Assembly: GCA_934552855.1 (NCBI GenBank)
Contig: CAKTEU010000041.1
Location: forward strand, 1-14,320
Reading direction: 5' to 3'
From: an uncultured Eubacteriales bacterium
Lineage (GTDB): Bacteria; Bacillota; Clostridia; Oscillospirales; Acutalibacteraceae
Length of the DNA: 14,320 nucleotides
The position numbers and the translations under genes are program-made. Shown one piece after another: positions 1-5,209 of this stretch; the stretch's first letter is position 1; every line of letters begins with the position of its first letter. Under the pieces are notes generated by a model. It saw only the letters and a program-made list of their open reading frames with translations, did not search any database and was not told the origin of the DNA.

Positions 1-67
1 TCGGGTTGTCCGGGTGCGGAAAAAGTCTTTCAATCGGAATCATAGTTAATTTGTTTTCTGCGCTCAT
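1..67 (-). CDS. ParB-like N-terminal nuclease-domain protein (partial)
   Basis: Only the first 22 codons are inside the window; the gene continues past position 1. The ATG at 65-67 follows an AAAGGAG ribosome site. The visible residues end in IPIERLFPHPDNP, the start of the ParB/Srx-type nuclease fold, where the segment is typically I-x-x-L-x-P-x-x-x-N-P-R. Phages and conjugative elements of Clostridia often carry such solo ParB-domain proteins near the replication genes, and the gene lies 20 bases after a replication-like gene. A partition role, nuclease role or fusion to a methyltransferase domain cannot be told apart from this fragment. Confidence 0.6.
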   Translation of the reverse strand, partial: MSAENKLTMIPIERLFPHPDNP

Positions 68-87
68 AAAAAATACTCCTTTGTTTT

Positions 88-564
88 TTATTCTTCATCA
101 AGATATTTCATACCCACATTGTTCTTTTCAAATTCGCCTATGTCATACGACGCATCCGAGCCGAAAACACCCTGCTTGTTCACCGTTTTCGGCTTTGCTT
201 CGTTGCTGTCAACCGGATAAAACGCCGCCCAGCCGAGCCGCACAACCTCTTCAAGATATTTTTCAATCGTCAGTCCGCTTTTGTCGGCAAAGTCTGCTAC
301 CCTCTTGAGGTTCTGCCGAATTGCGTTTTCTGTGTTAACAATGTTCTTTTTCGCCCTGCGATTTTCGTACCACTGCGAAAGTAGCGAAAGAATGTATCCG
401 TCCTTAAAATATTCTTTCGCAACTTTTTCAAAGTCAAAACCCGTCTTTTTCGGTTTTGCTTCTTTGGTCTTGTTTGCCTTCTTCGGCTTGTCCTTTGATT
501 TCGCAAGTTCTTCCCGAAGCATGAACGCCTGTCCGCAAAACGGACAAATCGCATTATTTGTCAT
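88..564 (-). CDS. Phage replisome-organiser-like protein with N-terminal zinc knuckle
   Basis: A 158-residue protein. The frame is open further upstream to 621, but the ATG at 564 has a GGAGG site nine bases before it and gives an 11-base overlap with the preceding gene, so I choose it. Residues 7-10 are CPFC, half of a zinc-finger-like motif near the N-terminus. A lysine-rich linker follows. The C-terminal half has W-Y-E-N-R-R, a helical stretch and then V-x-L-G-W-A-A-F-Y-P. This layout recalls the C-terminal domain of phage replication (replisome organiser) proteins, which typically end in a G-W-x-G-(I/F)-(F/Y)-P element. The N-terminal DNA-binding domain of such proteins is absent, so this may be a split or accessory member. 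The role is inferred. Confidence 0.55.
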   Translation of the reverse strand: MTNNAICPFCGQAFMLREELAKSKDKPKKANKTKEAKPKKTGFDFEKVAKEYFKDGYILSLLSQWYENRRAKKNIVNTENAIRQNLKRVADFADKSGLTIEKYLEEVVRLGWAAFYPVDSNEAKPKTVNKQGVFGSDASYDIGEFEKNNVGMKYLDEE

Positions 565-1087
565 TCTTCTTGTCCTCCGTCTCGGGCTGTTCTGTCTCGT
601 TTTCTGTCCTCGGTTCACCAATCGTAATCGCTTTGCCCGGCTCTTCGCCGAGTCGCCTTGTCAGCTCTGCATTTTTTTGGGTAAGCCCCTCAACCGCACG
701 GAAAAGAAAATCTTCTCTTCTTTTCTGTTCCTCGTCCTGCTTGTTGAGTTCTCTCAGCGTCCAGCCGAGGAACGAAAGCCCGAAGCAACAGTTATCCATG
801 AACGCCTTGTCCGCACTGTTCCGTGCCGAAAGCTTCATTTCTGCCCTTTCTGCCCTCTCCTTGAGTTCGGCGTTTTTGTTCATTAAAACTTGATATTGTG
901 CCTTGTCGAATGTTGATGTGTCATTCTTTCGCAGTTTTGCGTTTTCGCTTTCAAGCCAATCGGCGTTTTCCTTAAGCTTGTTAAGTTTCAGCTTCAACGC
1001 AACTTTTTCTCTGTTGCTTTCAAGGCAACGGTTCCGCCATGCGTTACGTGAAGCAACAGCCTTTTTATATGCTTTTTTATAAAACAT
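554..1087 (-). CDS. Coiled-coil protein of unknown function
   Basis: A 177-residue protein I do not recognise. It is rich in Lys, Glu, Leu, Ala and Asn and is probably largely helical: residues about 20-90 and 115-145 show heptad-like spacing typical of coiled coils. A short less charged patch (CCFGLSFLGW, about 100-109) interrupts them, and the tail is acidic and polar. It overlaps the preceding gene by 11 bases at its start and the following gene by 11 bases at its end, so translation is probably coupled. Long coiled-coil proteins are common in phage early operons without a known role. Confidence 0.7.
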   Translation of the reverse strand: MFYKKAYKKAVASRNAWRNRCLESNREKVALKLKLNKLKENADWLESENAKLRKNDTSTFDKAQYQVLMNKNAELKERAERAEMKLSARNSADKAFMDNCCFGLSFLGWTLRELNKQDEEQKRREDFLFRAVEGLTQKNAELTRRLGEEPGKAITIGEPRTENETEQPETEDKKNDK

Positions 1088-1301
1088 CTTGATTCTTCTC
1101 CATTTCTTTAATTTTTGAGATTAATTCTTCTTTTCGGATTTTGAGGTCGGCGTAAATATCTTTCCAAACAAACGCTTTTGCATTTCCGTCAGCGAAGTTT
1201 TCACAACCAACCCTATATGTCTTACTTCTTCTGGCGGCAATTTTAAGGTCATGCTCAACGTCTGCAAGCGAAGCTTTCAGCCTTTCAACGGTGCTTTCCA
1301 T
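1077..1301 (-). CDS. Small coiled-coil phage protein, unknown function
   Basis: A 74-residue highly charged protein, unrecognised. Two probable helices (residues 1-25 and 48-71) flank a middle section containing YRVGCENFADGNAKAF; the spacing of hydrophobic residues suggests an antiparallel helical hairpin. The ATG at 1301 lies inside the end of the preceding 49-residue gene (17-base overlap), with only a weak GAGGG upstream, which suggests coupled translation. Its stop overlaps the start of the next gene by 11 bases. Confidence 0.65.
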   Translation of the reverse strand: MESTVERLKASLADVEHDLKIAARRSKTYRVGCENFADGNAKAFVWKDIYADLKIRKEELISKIKEMEKNQDVL

Positions 1302-1434
1302 GGTTTGCCCTCATGCGGTTTTTGATTTTTTGCTCAAAAGCAATGAGCTTTTCTTCTTTGATAACGCCGATAACGGCAAGCGCCACAAGCGGCGCATAAA
1401 CGGCAAAAAAGCCGTAAAAAGTATCAAATATCAT
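1285..1434 (-). CDS. Small single-span membrane protein
   Basis: A 49-residue protein that starts two bases below the stop of the preceding gene. An AGGAGG site lies nine bases before the ATG at 1434. Residues 5-25 (FYGFFAVYAPLVALAVIGVIK region) form one strongly hydrophobic helix, followed by a basic tail (KNRMRANHGKHR), so an N-out, C-in orientation is expected from the positive-inside rule. Nothing identifies it as a holin; its early-operon position argues against that. It overlaps the next gene by 17 bases in another frame. Confidence 0.65.
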   Translation of the reverse strand: MIFDTFYGFFAVYAPLVALAVIGVIKEEKLIAFEQKIKNRMRANHGKHR

Positions 1435-1435
1435 C

Positions 1436-1795
1436 TCACACAGCCTCCTTTGTCATAATTAAAGCTTTCATGAAGCCTTTTACCTGACTTTTTCCGCTAT
1501 CATCAAGCTGTTTAAAAAGCTTCATGAACTCGGCTTTTTTAATTTCTTCATCTTCGGGGCGATATCCACGTTTGTACTTAACAAGCTCTTCGGGAAAGAT
1601 GTAATATACCCATGCTTTTTTGTGCACCGCTTTGCCGAACGGTGCTTTATTTGTGCCGTTTTCACTGTCTTGCCTGAGCAACCACACAAGCGAGTCATAA
1701 GTCATTCCCAAATATCTTGCGGCCGTTTGTGCAGTGACCTTTTTCATTGTAAGAATATCTTCGTCCAAATATGGACATGGTTTCTTAGTATTCAT
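1436..1795 (-). CDS. Phage helix-turn-helix DNA-binding protein
   Basis: A 119-residue protein. Residues about 18-40 (KKVTAQTAARYLGMTYDSLV) resemble the MerR/excisionase-type helix-turn-helix, and the following AWVYYIFPEELVKYKRG matches the wing and end of small phage DNA-binding proteins that select a site and read a W-x-Y-x-I core. The C-terminal part, FMKLFKQLDDSGKSQVKGFM, resembles the tail often seen after phage XRE or antirepressor-like domains. AGGAGG precedes the ATG by seven bases. It could be an early regulator or an excisionase (no other xis candidate is visible), but position inside the early operon favours a regulator. Confidence 0.55.
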   Translation of the reverse strand: MNTKKPCPYLDEDILTMKKVTAQTAARYLGMTYDSLVWLLRQDSENGTNKAPFGKAVHKKAWVYYIFPEELVKYKRGYRPEDEEIKKAEFMKLFKQLDDSGKSQVKGFMKALIMTKEAV

Positions 1796-1827
1796 TCCTT
1801 ATCCTCCTTTATATAAAAATCAGCGTG

Positions 1828-2070
1828 TCAGTTTTTCTTGTCCTTGCGCTTCTTTGGGTCGTAGTCTTCAATTACCAAGTGGCAGATTGCAAAATCAATC
1901 ATGCTTGAAGCAAGTTCATCAATTGCTATGCCGCTTTCGTTACTGTACCGTTTAAGTACCGGATAGGTCTTGTCGTTAACTCTGATGAACTGTTCATCCG
2001 GGACTTCGGGCTTTGTTTTTACAAGTTTGAATTTGCAGTCTTCAAACTCGATTTCCATTTGCTGTGACAT
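1828..2070 (-). CDS. Small acidic phage protein, unknown function
   Basis: An 80-residue protein, unrecognised. The N-terminal half is strand-like (MEIEFEDCKFKLVKTK) and the middle part VNDKTYPVLKRYSNESGIAIDELASSMIDFAI has the spacing of a ribbon-helix-helix fold (short strand, helix, turn, helix), which is only a guess. The tail is basic. GAGGTG lies just before the ATG at 2070, inside a 22-base leader that is repeated exactly before the gene starting at 3040. It is the first early gene left of the opposing small gene at 2162-2368. Confidence 0.6.
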   Translation of the reverse strand: MSQQMEIEFEDCKFKLVKTKPEVPDEQFIRVNDKTYPVLKRYSNESGIAIDELASSMIDFAICHLVIEDYDPKKRKDKKN

Positions 2071-2109
2071 CTTTTCACCTCGCTTTTTGTGTGAATATTT
2101 TTAACATTA

Positions 2110-2138
2110 TTGCGATATATTCCTTTTCGTGCTATACT
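2110..2138 (+). promoter_or_regulatory. Promoter of the opposing small gene
   Basis: TTGCGA at 2110-2115 and TATACT at 2133-2138 are separated by 17 bases, a good vegetative-type promoter. It would start RNA at about 2144-2146, some 17 bases before the ATG at 2162. It points against the early operon. Confidence 0.6.
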
Positions 2139-2156
2139 CACCTCGGAAAAGAGGTG
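2139..2156. promoter_or_regulatory. Perfect dyad covering the ribosome site of the 2162 gene
   Basis: CACCTC (2139-2144) and GAGGTG (2151-2156) are perfect complements around a GGAAAA loop. The right arm is the ribosome site of the plus-strand gene. A transcript from the local promoter would start near 2145 and lack the left arm, while a longer read-through transcript would contain both arms and could hide the ribosome site. It could instead be a DNA operator over the start point. Confidence 0.45.
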
Positions 2157-2161
2157 AAAAC

Positions 2162-2368
2162 ATGAAAGATTTTAACGAATTTAAATCTACGTTGTCCGAA
2201 AGTAAGCTTGAAGAAATATACGTCGTTGCCGCCAAGCAAACAAATGAGTATATGAATTCAAGAACTTTTTCGGACAAATACGAAGAATTTCTTATTATGA
2301 ATAAGGAACTTTCCGTAAACATTACTCTTGGTCTTCTTGAGGAATATCACAAGTGGCTGAACGGATAG
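2162..2368 (+). CDS. Small acidic protein encoded against the early operon
   Basis: A 68-residue protein starting at the ATG at 2162 (GAGGTG five bases before it); the frame extends upstream to 2129 but that start has no ribosome site and would precede the predicted RNA start. The sequence is helical and ends in LLEEYHKWLNG. I recall similar short proteins with a terminal Y-H-x-W-L in Clostridia, without an assigned role. It is the only plus-strand gene inside the leftward operon and has its own promoter, so it is probably expressed in the lysogen. Its last 47 bases overlap, antisense, the end of the facing gene. It may be a lysogenic-conversion or immunity-related gene; function is unknown. 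Confidence 0.65.
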   Translation: MKDFNEFKSTLSESKLEEIYVVAAKQTNEYMNSRTFSDKYEEFLIMNKELSVNITLGLLEEYHKWLNG

Positions 2369-2651
2369 CTTCCAACATGGATTGAGTTAACCGGCCAATA
2401 ACTTTGTCGGCGATTTCTTCAATATTAGGTTCACTGCTCTCTGTTTTCGGGGAGCAGTATTTCTTTAGCCTTTTCAACATTTCGCCGTCAGAAATATCAA
2501 CTTCGCATTCCTCAACATAAAATTTCACAAACAAATGCGCCCCTTTTCCGGCTTCCTGCCGCAAAGCAAAAGCTTGTACGTCTTCAAGTTCCACACCCTC
2601 ATAAAAAAGGTGTGTTACGTTTCCGTCAATTTTAATTTTGATATTTGCCAT
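2322..2651 (-). CDS. Phage protein of unknown function, strand-rich N-terminus
   Basis: A 109-residue protein, unrecognised. The ATG at 2651 follows GAGGTG by seven bases; a GTG three codons upstream overlaps that ribosome site and is rejected. Residues 1-50 look strand-rich (ANIKIKIDGNVTHLFYEG, AHLFVKFYVEECEVDI), and the rest helical and acidic (IEEIADKVIGRLTQSMLEAI), suggesting a small beta domain with a helical tail. It belongs to the leftward early operon and its 3' end overlaps the opposing gene by 47 bases. Confidence 0.65.
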   Translation of the reverse strand: MANIKIKIDGNVTHLFYEGVELEDVQAFALRQEAGKGAHLFVKFYVEECEVDISDGEMLKRLKKYCSPKTESSEPNIEEIADKVIGRLTQSMLEAIRSATCDIPQEDQE

Positions 2652-2674
2652 TCTGTTCACCTCACTTTCTCATT

Positions 2675-2860
2675 TCACGGGGTAAATCGTTCAAAATCGC
2701 GTTCCATTGCTTCGGTATCTTCAAGCTTCACCTTTGAGGTTATCGAAGCATTTTTTTGTTCAAACATTCGGCTAATTGCGTGCGAAGCGCGATACCATTC
2801 GCTTTCGGTCATATCCGCAACAATTTCAAAAAGTTCTAAAATTTTTGTAGTGGCTTTCAT
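2675..2860 (-). CDS. Small phage protein, unknown function
   Basis: A 61-residue protein with GAGGTG five bases before the ATG at 2860, nine bases after the preceding gene. It looks helical: ILELFEIVADMTESEWYRASHAISRMFEQ, then a charged tail. The pattern of a helix, a T-E-S-E-W turn and a second helix is seen in many small phage proteins, but I cannot assign a family. Confidence 0.65.
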   Translation of the reverse strand: MKATTKILELFEIVADMTESEWYRASHAISRMFEQKNASITSKVKLEDTEAMERDFERFTP

Positions 2861-2869
2861 GTTTTCACC

Positions 2870-3040
2870 TCACCAATGCTCGTTATCTGTGCTTCCGGAA
2901 TGTCGCAGCATTCTGTCAAGAACGCTCAATTTCCAAACGTCAATAATTGATATTTCATGAGTGAGCGTTTCCGAAATCTCATCAAAAATAAGTTTTCTGA
3001 TGTTTTTAATTGTTCCGTTGTCAAATTCGTTTGTGTACAT
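2870..3040 (-). CDS. Small phage protein, first of the early run after the Cro-like gene
   Basis: A 56-residue protein from the ATG at 3040, with GAGGTG five bases upstream. Sequence: MYTNEFDNGTIKNIRKLI, then IIDVWKLSVLDRMLRHSG and a short polar tail. It is unrecognised and probably helical. It follows the Cro-like gene by 38 bases that contain a perfect 17-bp operator, so the repressor system may control it directly. Its leader is an exact 22-base copy of the leader of the gene at 2070. Confidence 0.65.
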   Translation of the reverse strand: MYTNEFDNGTIKNIRKLIFDEISETLTHEISIIDVWKLSVLDRMLRHSGSTDNEHW

Positions 3041-3059
3041 CTTTTCACCTCGCTTTTTA

Positions 3060-3076
3060 TTACGCTTTAAGCGTAA
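3060..3076. promoter_or_regulatory. Perfect 17-bp operator before the early run
   Basis: TTACGCTTTAAGCGTAA is a perfect palindrome around one central base and is the best copy of the repeated operator. It lies between the Cro-like gene and the 3040 gene. A possible minus-strand promoter, TTGAGA at 3082-3087 and CGTAAT at 3059-3064 with 17 bases between, overlaps it; the -10 is poor, so the promoter is less sure than the operator. Confidence 0.7.
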
Positions 3077-3078
3077 TT

Positions 3079-3270
3079 TTATCTCAAAAAAATAAGGTCA
3101 TCATATTTTACTTTGTAGACATTTTCGATTTCCTTTATTTTTTCAGCTGAAGGAAAAGAACGTCCGTTTTCCCAGTTAGATATCGTATCTTTTGAGACCT
3201 TAATACGTTCTCCTGCCGCTCTTTGCGAAAGCCCAGCATTAACTCTTGCCGCTTTAAGCGTAATTTTCAA
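3079..3270 (-). CDS. XRE-family Cro-like regulator
   Basis: A 63-residue single-domain regulator, one HTH_3 (XRE/Cro-CI) domain. Recognition region: AGLSQRAAGERIKVSKDTISNWENGRSFPS, with the family's Q-x-x-x-A, S-x-x-T-I-S-x-W-E-N-G-R-x-x-P pattern. I place the start at the TTG at 3268-3270, eight bases after AGGAGG; the GTG at 3277-3279 is part of that ribosome site. The promoter start near 3287 gives a leader of only about 17 bases. The gene diverges from the CI-type repressor, which is the position of Cro. An operator copy (3247-3263) lies inside its first codons, so binding there could block its own elongation. It could be either a lytic-switch Cro or an early activator. Confidence 0.85.
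   Translation of the reverse strand: MKITLKAARVNAGLSQRAAGERIKVSKDTISNWENGRSFPSAEKIKEIENVYKVKYDDLIFLR
3247..3263. promoter_or_regulatory. Operator copy inside the first codons of the Cro-like gene
   Basis: TGCCGCTTTAAGCGTAA matches 15 of 17 bases of the perfect operator at 3060-3076. It lies within codons 3-8 of the TTG-started gene, where the coding constraint (T-L-K-A) also holds, so chance is not fully excluded. Confidence 0.55.
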
Positions 3271-3293
3271 GTATATCACCTCCTTGCTCGACT

Positions 3294-3322
3294 ATGATAT
3301 CACGCTTTAAGCGTAATGTCAA
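3294..3322 (-). promoter_or_regulatory. Leftward early promoter with embedded operator
   Basis: On the minus strand TTGACA (3317-3322) and TATCAT (3294-3299) are separated by exactly 17 bases. That spacer, 3300-3316, is itself the operator TCACGCTTTAAGCGTAA (plus-strand reading), one mismatch from the perfect copy. A protein bound there would sit between -35 and -10 and block RNA polymerase. Predicted RNA start is about 3287. A further half site (AAGCGTAA) ends at 3336. Confidence 0.85.
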
Positions 3323-3352
3323 GCTAAAAAGCGTAATTTTTTCATATTTGTA

Positions 3353-3381
3353 TTGACAGATTTACGCTGTTAGCGTATTAT
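3353..3381 (+). promoter_or_regulatory. Repressor promoter with embedded operator
   Basis: TTGACA (3353-3358) and TATTAT (3376-3381) are 17 bases apart. An operator copy, TTACGCTGTTAGCGTAT at 3362-3378, overlaps the spacer and the start of the -10. Predicted RNA start is about 3388, which excludes the ATG at 3380 as the start codon. The same protein can therefore act on both divergent promoters. Confidence 0.85.
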
Positions 3382-3403
3382 GTTAACGAAAGGTGTTGTG
3401 ATT

Positions 3404-4033
3404 ATGTCAGAATTAGGAAACAAACAGGTCTTTTCGGAAAACCTCTTGTATTATATGAATAAGAATGGGATAAAGAGAAATAACCTTTGTGAAGCCTTAG
3501 GCTTTCCATATACTACAGTTTGCGATTGGATAAATGCAACTAAATATCCACGAATCGACCGAATAGAAGCTATTGCAAACTATTTCGGAATAGAAAAATC
3601 AGATTTGATTGAAAAAAGGAGTTCAAAAGCACCTTCCAAAGCCGTCAAAATCCCCGTTCTCGGCTTTGTTCGTGCCGGCTATCCAATGGACGCAGTTGAG
3701 AACATTCTCGATTACGAGGAAATTTCGGAAGAAATGGCACGTTCCGGTGAATTTTTTGCACTAAAAATTCAAGGCGATAGCATGGAGCCACGAATTAAAG
3801 AGGGCGATGTTGTCATTGTTCGTAAACAAAGCACCGTTGAAAACGGCGAAGTTGCTGTTGTCCTCGTCAACGGTAACGACGCTACTGTAAAGAAATTTTT
3901 TAAGACCGAAACAGGCGTTAATCTTATTTCAACAAATTCAAACTATGAACCGTTCTTTTTCTCACCAAAAGAGGTTAATTCTCTTCCTGTTGAAGTAATC
4001 GGACGTGTTGTTGAATTAAGGGCGAAATTTTAA
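3404..4033 (+). CDS. CI/LexA-type self-cleaving phage repressor
   Basis: A 209-residue repressor with an N-terminal XRE helix-turn-helix (about 9-66; LCEALGFPYTTVCDWINATKYP as core) and a C-terminal peptidase S24 domain (about 82-205). Visible elements: predicted cleavage bond Ala91-Gly92 in FVRAGY, nucleophile Ser126 in GDSMEP and general-base Lys163 in TVKKF. All parts needed for RecA-stimulated self-cleavage are present, so SOS induction of the element is expected. The ATG at 3404 follows AAAGGTG; an in-frame ATG at 3380 lies inside the -10 box. The gene heads a plus-strand immunity module with the TM2 protein and int, and its own promoter carries an operator. Which of the two regulators binds each operator cannot be read from sequence. 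Confidence 0.92.
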   Translation: MSELGNKQVFSENLLYYMNKNGIKRNNLCEALGFPYTTVCDWINATKYPRIDRIEAIANYFGIEKSDLIEKRSSKAPSKAVKIPVLGFVRAGYPMDAVENILDYEEISEEMARSGEFFALKIQGDSMEPRIKEGDVVIVRKQSTVENGEVAVVLVNGNDATVKKFFKTETGVNLISTNSNYEPFFFSPKEVNSLPVEVIGRVVELRAKF

Positions 4034-4090
4034 ATTAACCGCCCTTCTTCACATAGCGATTAAAATAAAAACAAAGGAGAACACCCAAAA

Positions 4091-5068
4091 ATGAACGAAG
4101 AAAAAACCTTCTCTATGTTCATCGTTACACTGCTTTTGGGCTGGCTTGGTGTACATAAATTTATGGAAAGAAAAACCGGAATGGGTTTCCTGTATCTTCT
4201 TACATTTGGCCTATTCGGAATTGGTTGGATTTTTGATACAATTCGAGCATTTCCAAGTTCAAAGGTAAAGAAAGACACTCAATTACAGCCTTCCTCTAAT
4301 TCAATTGCCAAACGCGAACCGGTACAGTCGGAATTTAATGCGGGAGATTTTGAAATTAAGGTTGAACATACAATTGATTATCCTAAATACCCAAACGAAG
4401 ATACCGACATTCCCGGAGAAGCGTATATCTATGATAAACGCGGAAGATTTGTAGGTCGCGCAGACGGCAAAGAAATTAATGATGCCGATGCCGCCTTTTT
4501 AATGCGCGACGGACTTGAAAGAGCAAAAGAAATATACGAACGTTCGCCTAATCCTAAGTTTCACCGCACCGAAGAAGAGGAAGAACTAAAATTTCAATTT
4601 TCGTGCAAGTATGGCGAGCAATCGCAAAGATTATGCGACAAATTCCATGATCTCGCACATCAAGCGTCTTTATGCGACGATTGCGAAACAAAACTTGTCA
4701 TACTACAAAAGTGTACGGACGCCTATGAGATTGCAAAACAGTGGCATTATAACAAATCAAAAGGCGCAATGTTGTGGTTTCAGGACTATTGGGAAAACTG
4801 TCACAACACCCAATCCGATTGCTTTGCGTGGATTGACGGCGTATATTCTTATATGGATGAATTAATCAAAATACGCGACGTGATAATGCCTTGGATTTTT
4901 GAAAATGCCGAGAGTGGTTTTTTACAAACCGAGATATACAAAGCTTTTCCAAAAGATGATAAGACCATGCTTCGCAAAGAGATAGCCAAACTTGCCGAAC
5001 AAGGTAAAGTTTGCAAAGACAAAAAAGGAAGCACATATTTCATCAGTTTACCGCGTGAAGAAGTATAA
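4091..5068 (+). CDS. TM2-domain membrane protein with C-terminal winged helix
   Basis: A 325-residue protein between the repressor and int. Residues 8-52 form a TM2 domain: two hydrophobic helices (about 9-24 and 32-50) joined by a short basic turn with LGWLGVHKFMERKTGMG, close to the family's G-x-x-G-x-H-x-F-Y pattern. A polar linker (53-80), an unrecognised middle part with GEAYIYDKRGRFVGRADGKEI (109-129) and a Cys-rich stretch (C172, C182, C195, C198, C208, C237, C244) follow. Residues about 268-319 resemble a winged helix (FLQTEIYKAFPKDDKTMLRKEIAKLAEQGKV, then a wing ending TYFIS). AAAGGAG lies 11 bases upstream. It is probably co-transcribed with the repressor and hence made in the lysogen. 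That is where superinfection-exclusion and defence genes sit, but no activity is demonstrated. Confidence 0.75.
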   Translation: MNEEKTFSMFIVTLLLGWLGVHKFMERKTGMGFLYLLTFGLFGIGWIFDTIRAFPSSKVKKDTQLQPSSNSIAKREPVQSEFNAGDFEIKVEHTIDYPKYPNEDTDIPGEAYIYDKRGRFVGRADGKEINDADAAFLMRDGLERAKEIYERSPNPKFHRTEEEEELKFQFSCKYGEQSQRLCDKFHDLAHQASLCDDCETKLVILQKCTDAYEIAKQWHYNKSKGAMLWFQDYWENCHNTQSDCFAWIDGVYSYMDELIKIRDVIMPWIFENAESGFLQTEIYKAFPKDDKTMLRKEIAKLAEQGKVCKDKKGSTYFISLPREEV

Positions 5069-5098
5069 AAAAATCCCCGACCGCGGCAACAGTCGAGG
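5067..5098 (-). terminator. Minus-strand terminator before int
   Basis: Read on the minus strand, CCTCGAC (5092-5098) pairs with GTCGGGG (5075-5081, one U-G pair) and is followed by A and seven T. It starts at the stop of the TM2 gene. No minus-strand gene lies upstream of it until tRNA-Lys, so it probably stops antisense transcription from entering the immunity genes. Confidence 0.6.
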
Positions 5099-5139
5099 AA
5101 AGCAAAGTGAAAGCAAGACCAAAATAACAACCAACACGC

Positions 5140-5172
5140 TGATACAATGGTATGCTTTATGTCATTGTATCA
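5140..5172. repeat. 10-bp inverted repeat ahead of int
   Basis: TGATACAATG (5140-5149) and CATTGTATCA (5163-5172) are perfect complements around 13 bases, and the inner bases can extend the stem with G-U pairs. No T-run follows on either strand, so it is not a standard terminator. It sits 38 bases upstream of the int start and may be a regulator site or an RNA element controlling int. Confidence 0.6.
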
Positions 5173-5209
5173 TCTTTACGTTTAAAAATCAATAGAGGTG
5201 ATATAAAAA

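Noticed and set aside
281..886. Long plus-strand open frame (201 codons) across the early region
   Set aside because: It is antisense to two well-supported minus-strand genes, has no ribosome site and its product is Phe/Ser/Leu-rich noise typical of a shadow frame.
2107..2322. Minus-strand open frame opposite the small plus-strand gene
   Set aside because: No ribosome site, and it is fully antisense to the better supported gene at 2162-2368.
3060..3378. CRISPR-like array from the repeated 17-mer
   Set aside because: The copies are palindromic, irregularly spaced, overlap promoters and a coding start, and vary in sequence; they are operators.
3380..3403. Upstream ATG as start of the repressor
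   Set aside because: The ATG at 3380 lies within the -10 box (TATTATG), upstream of the predicted RNA start, and has no ribosome site; the ATG at 3404 has both.
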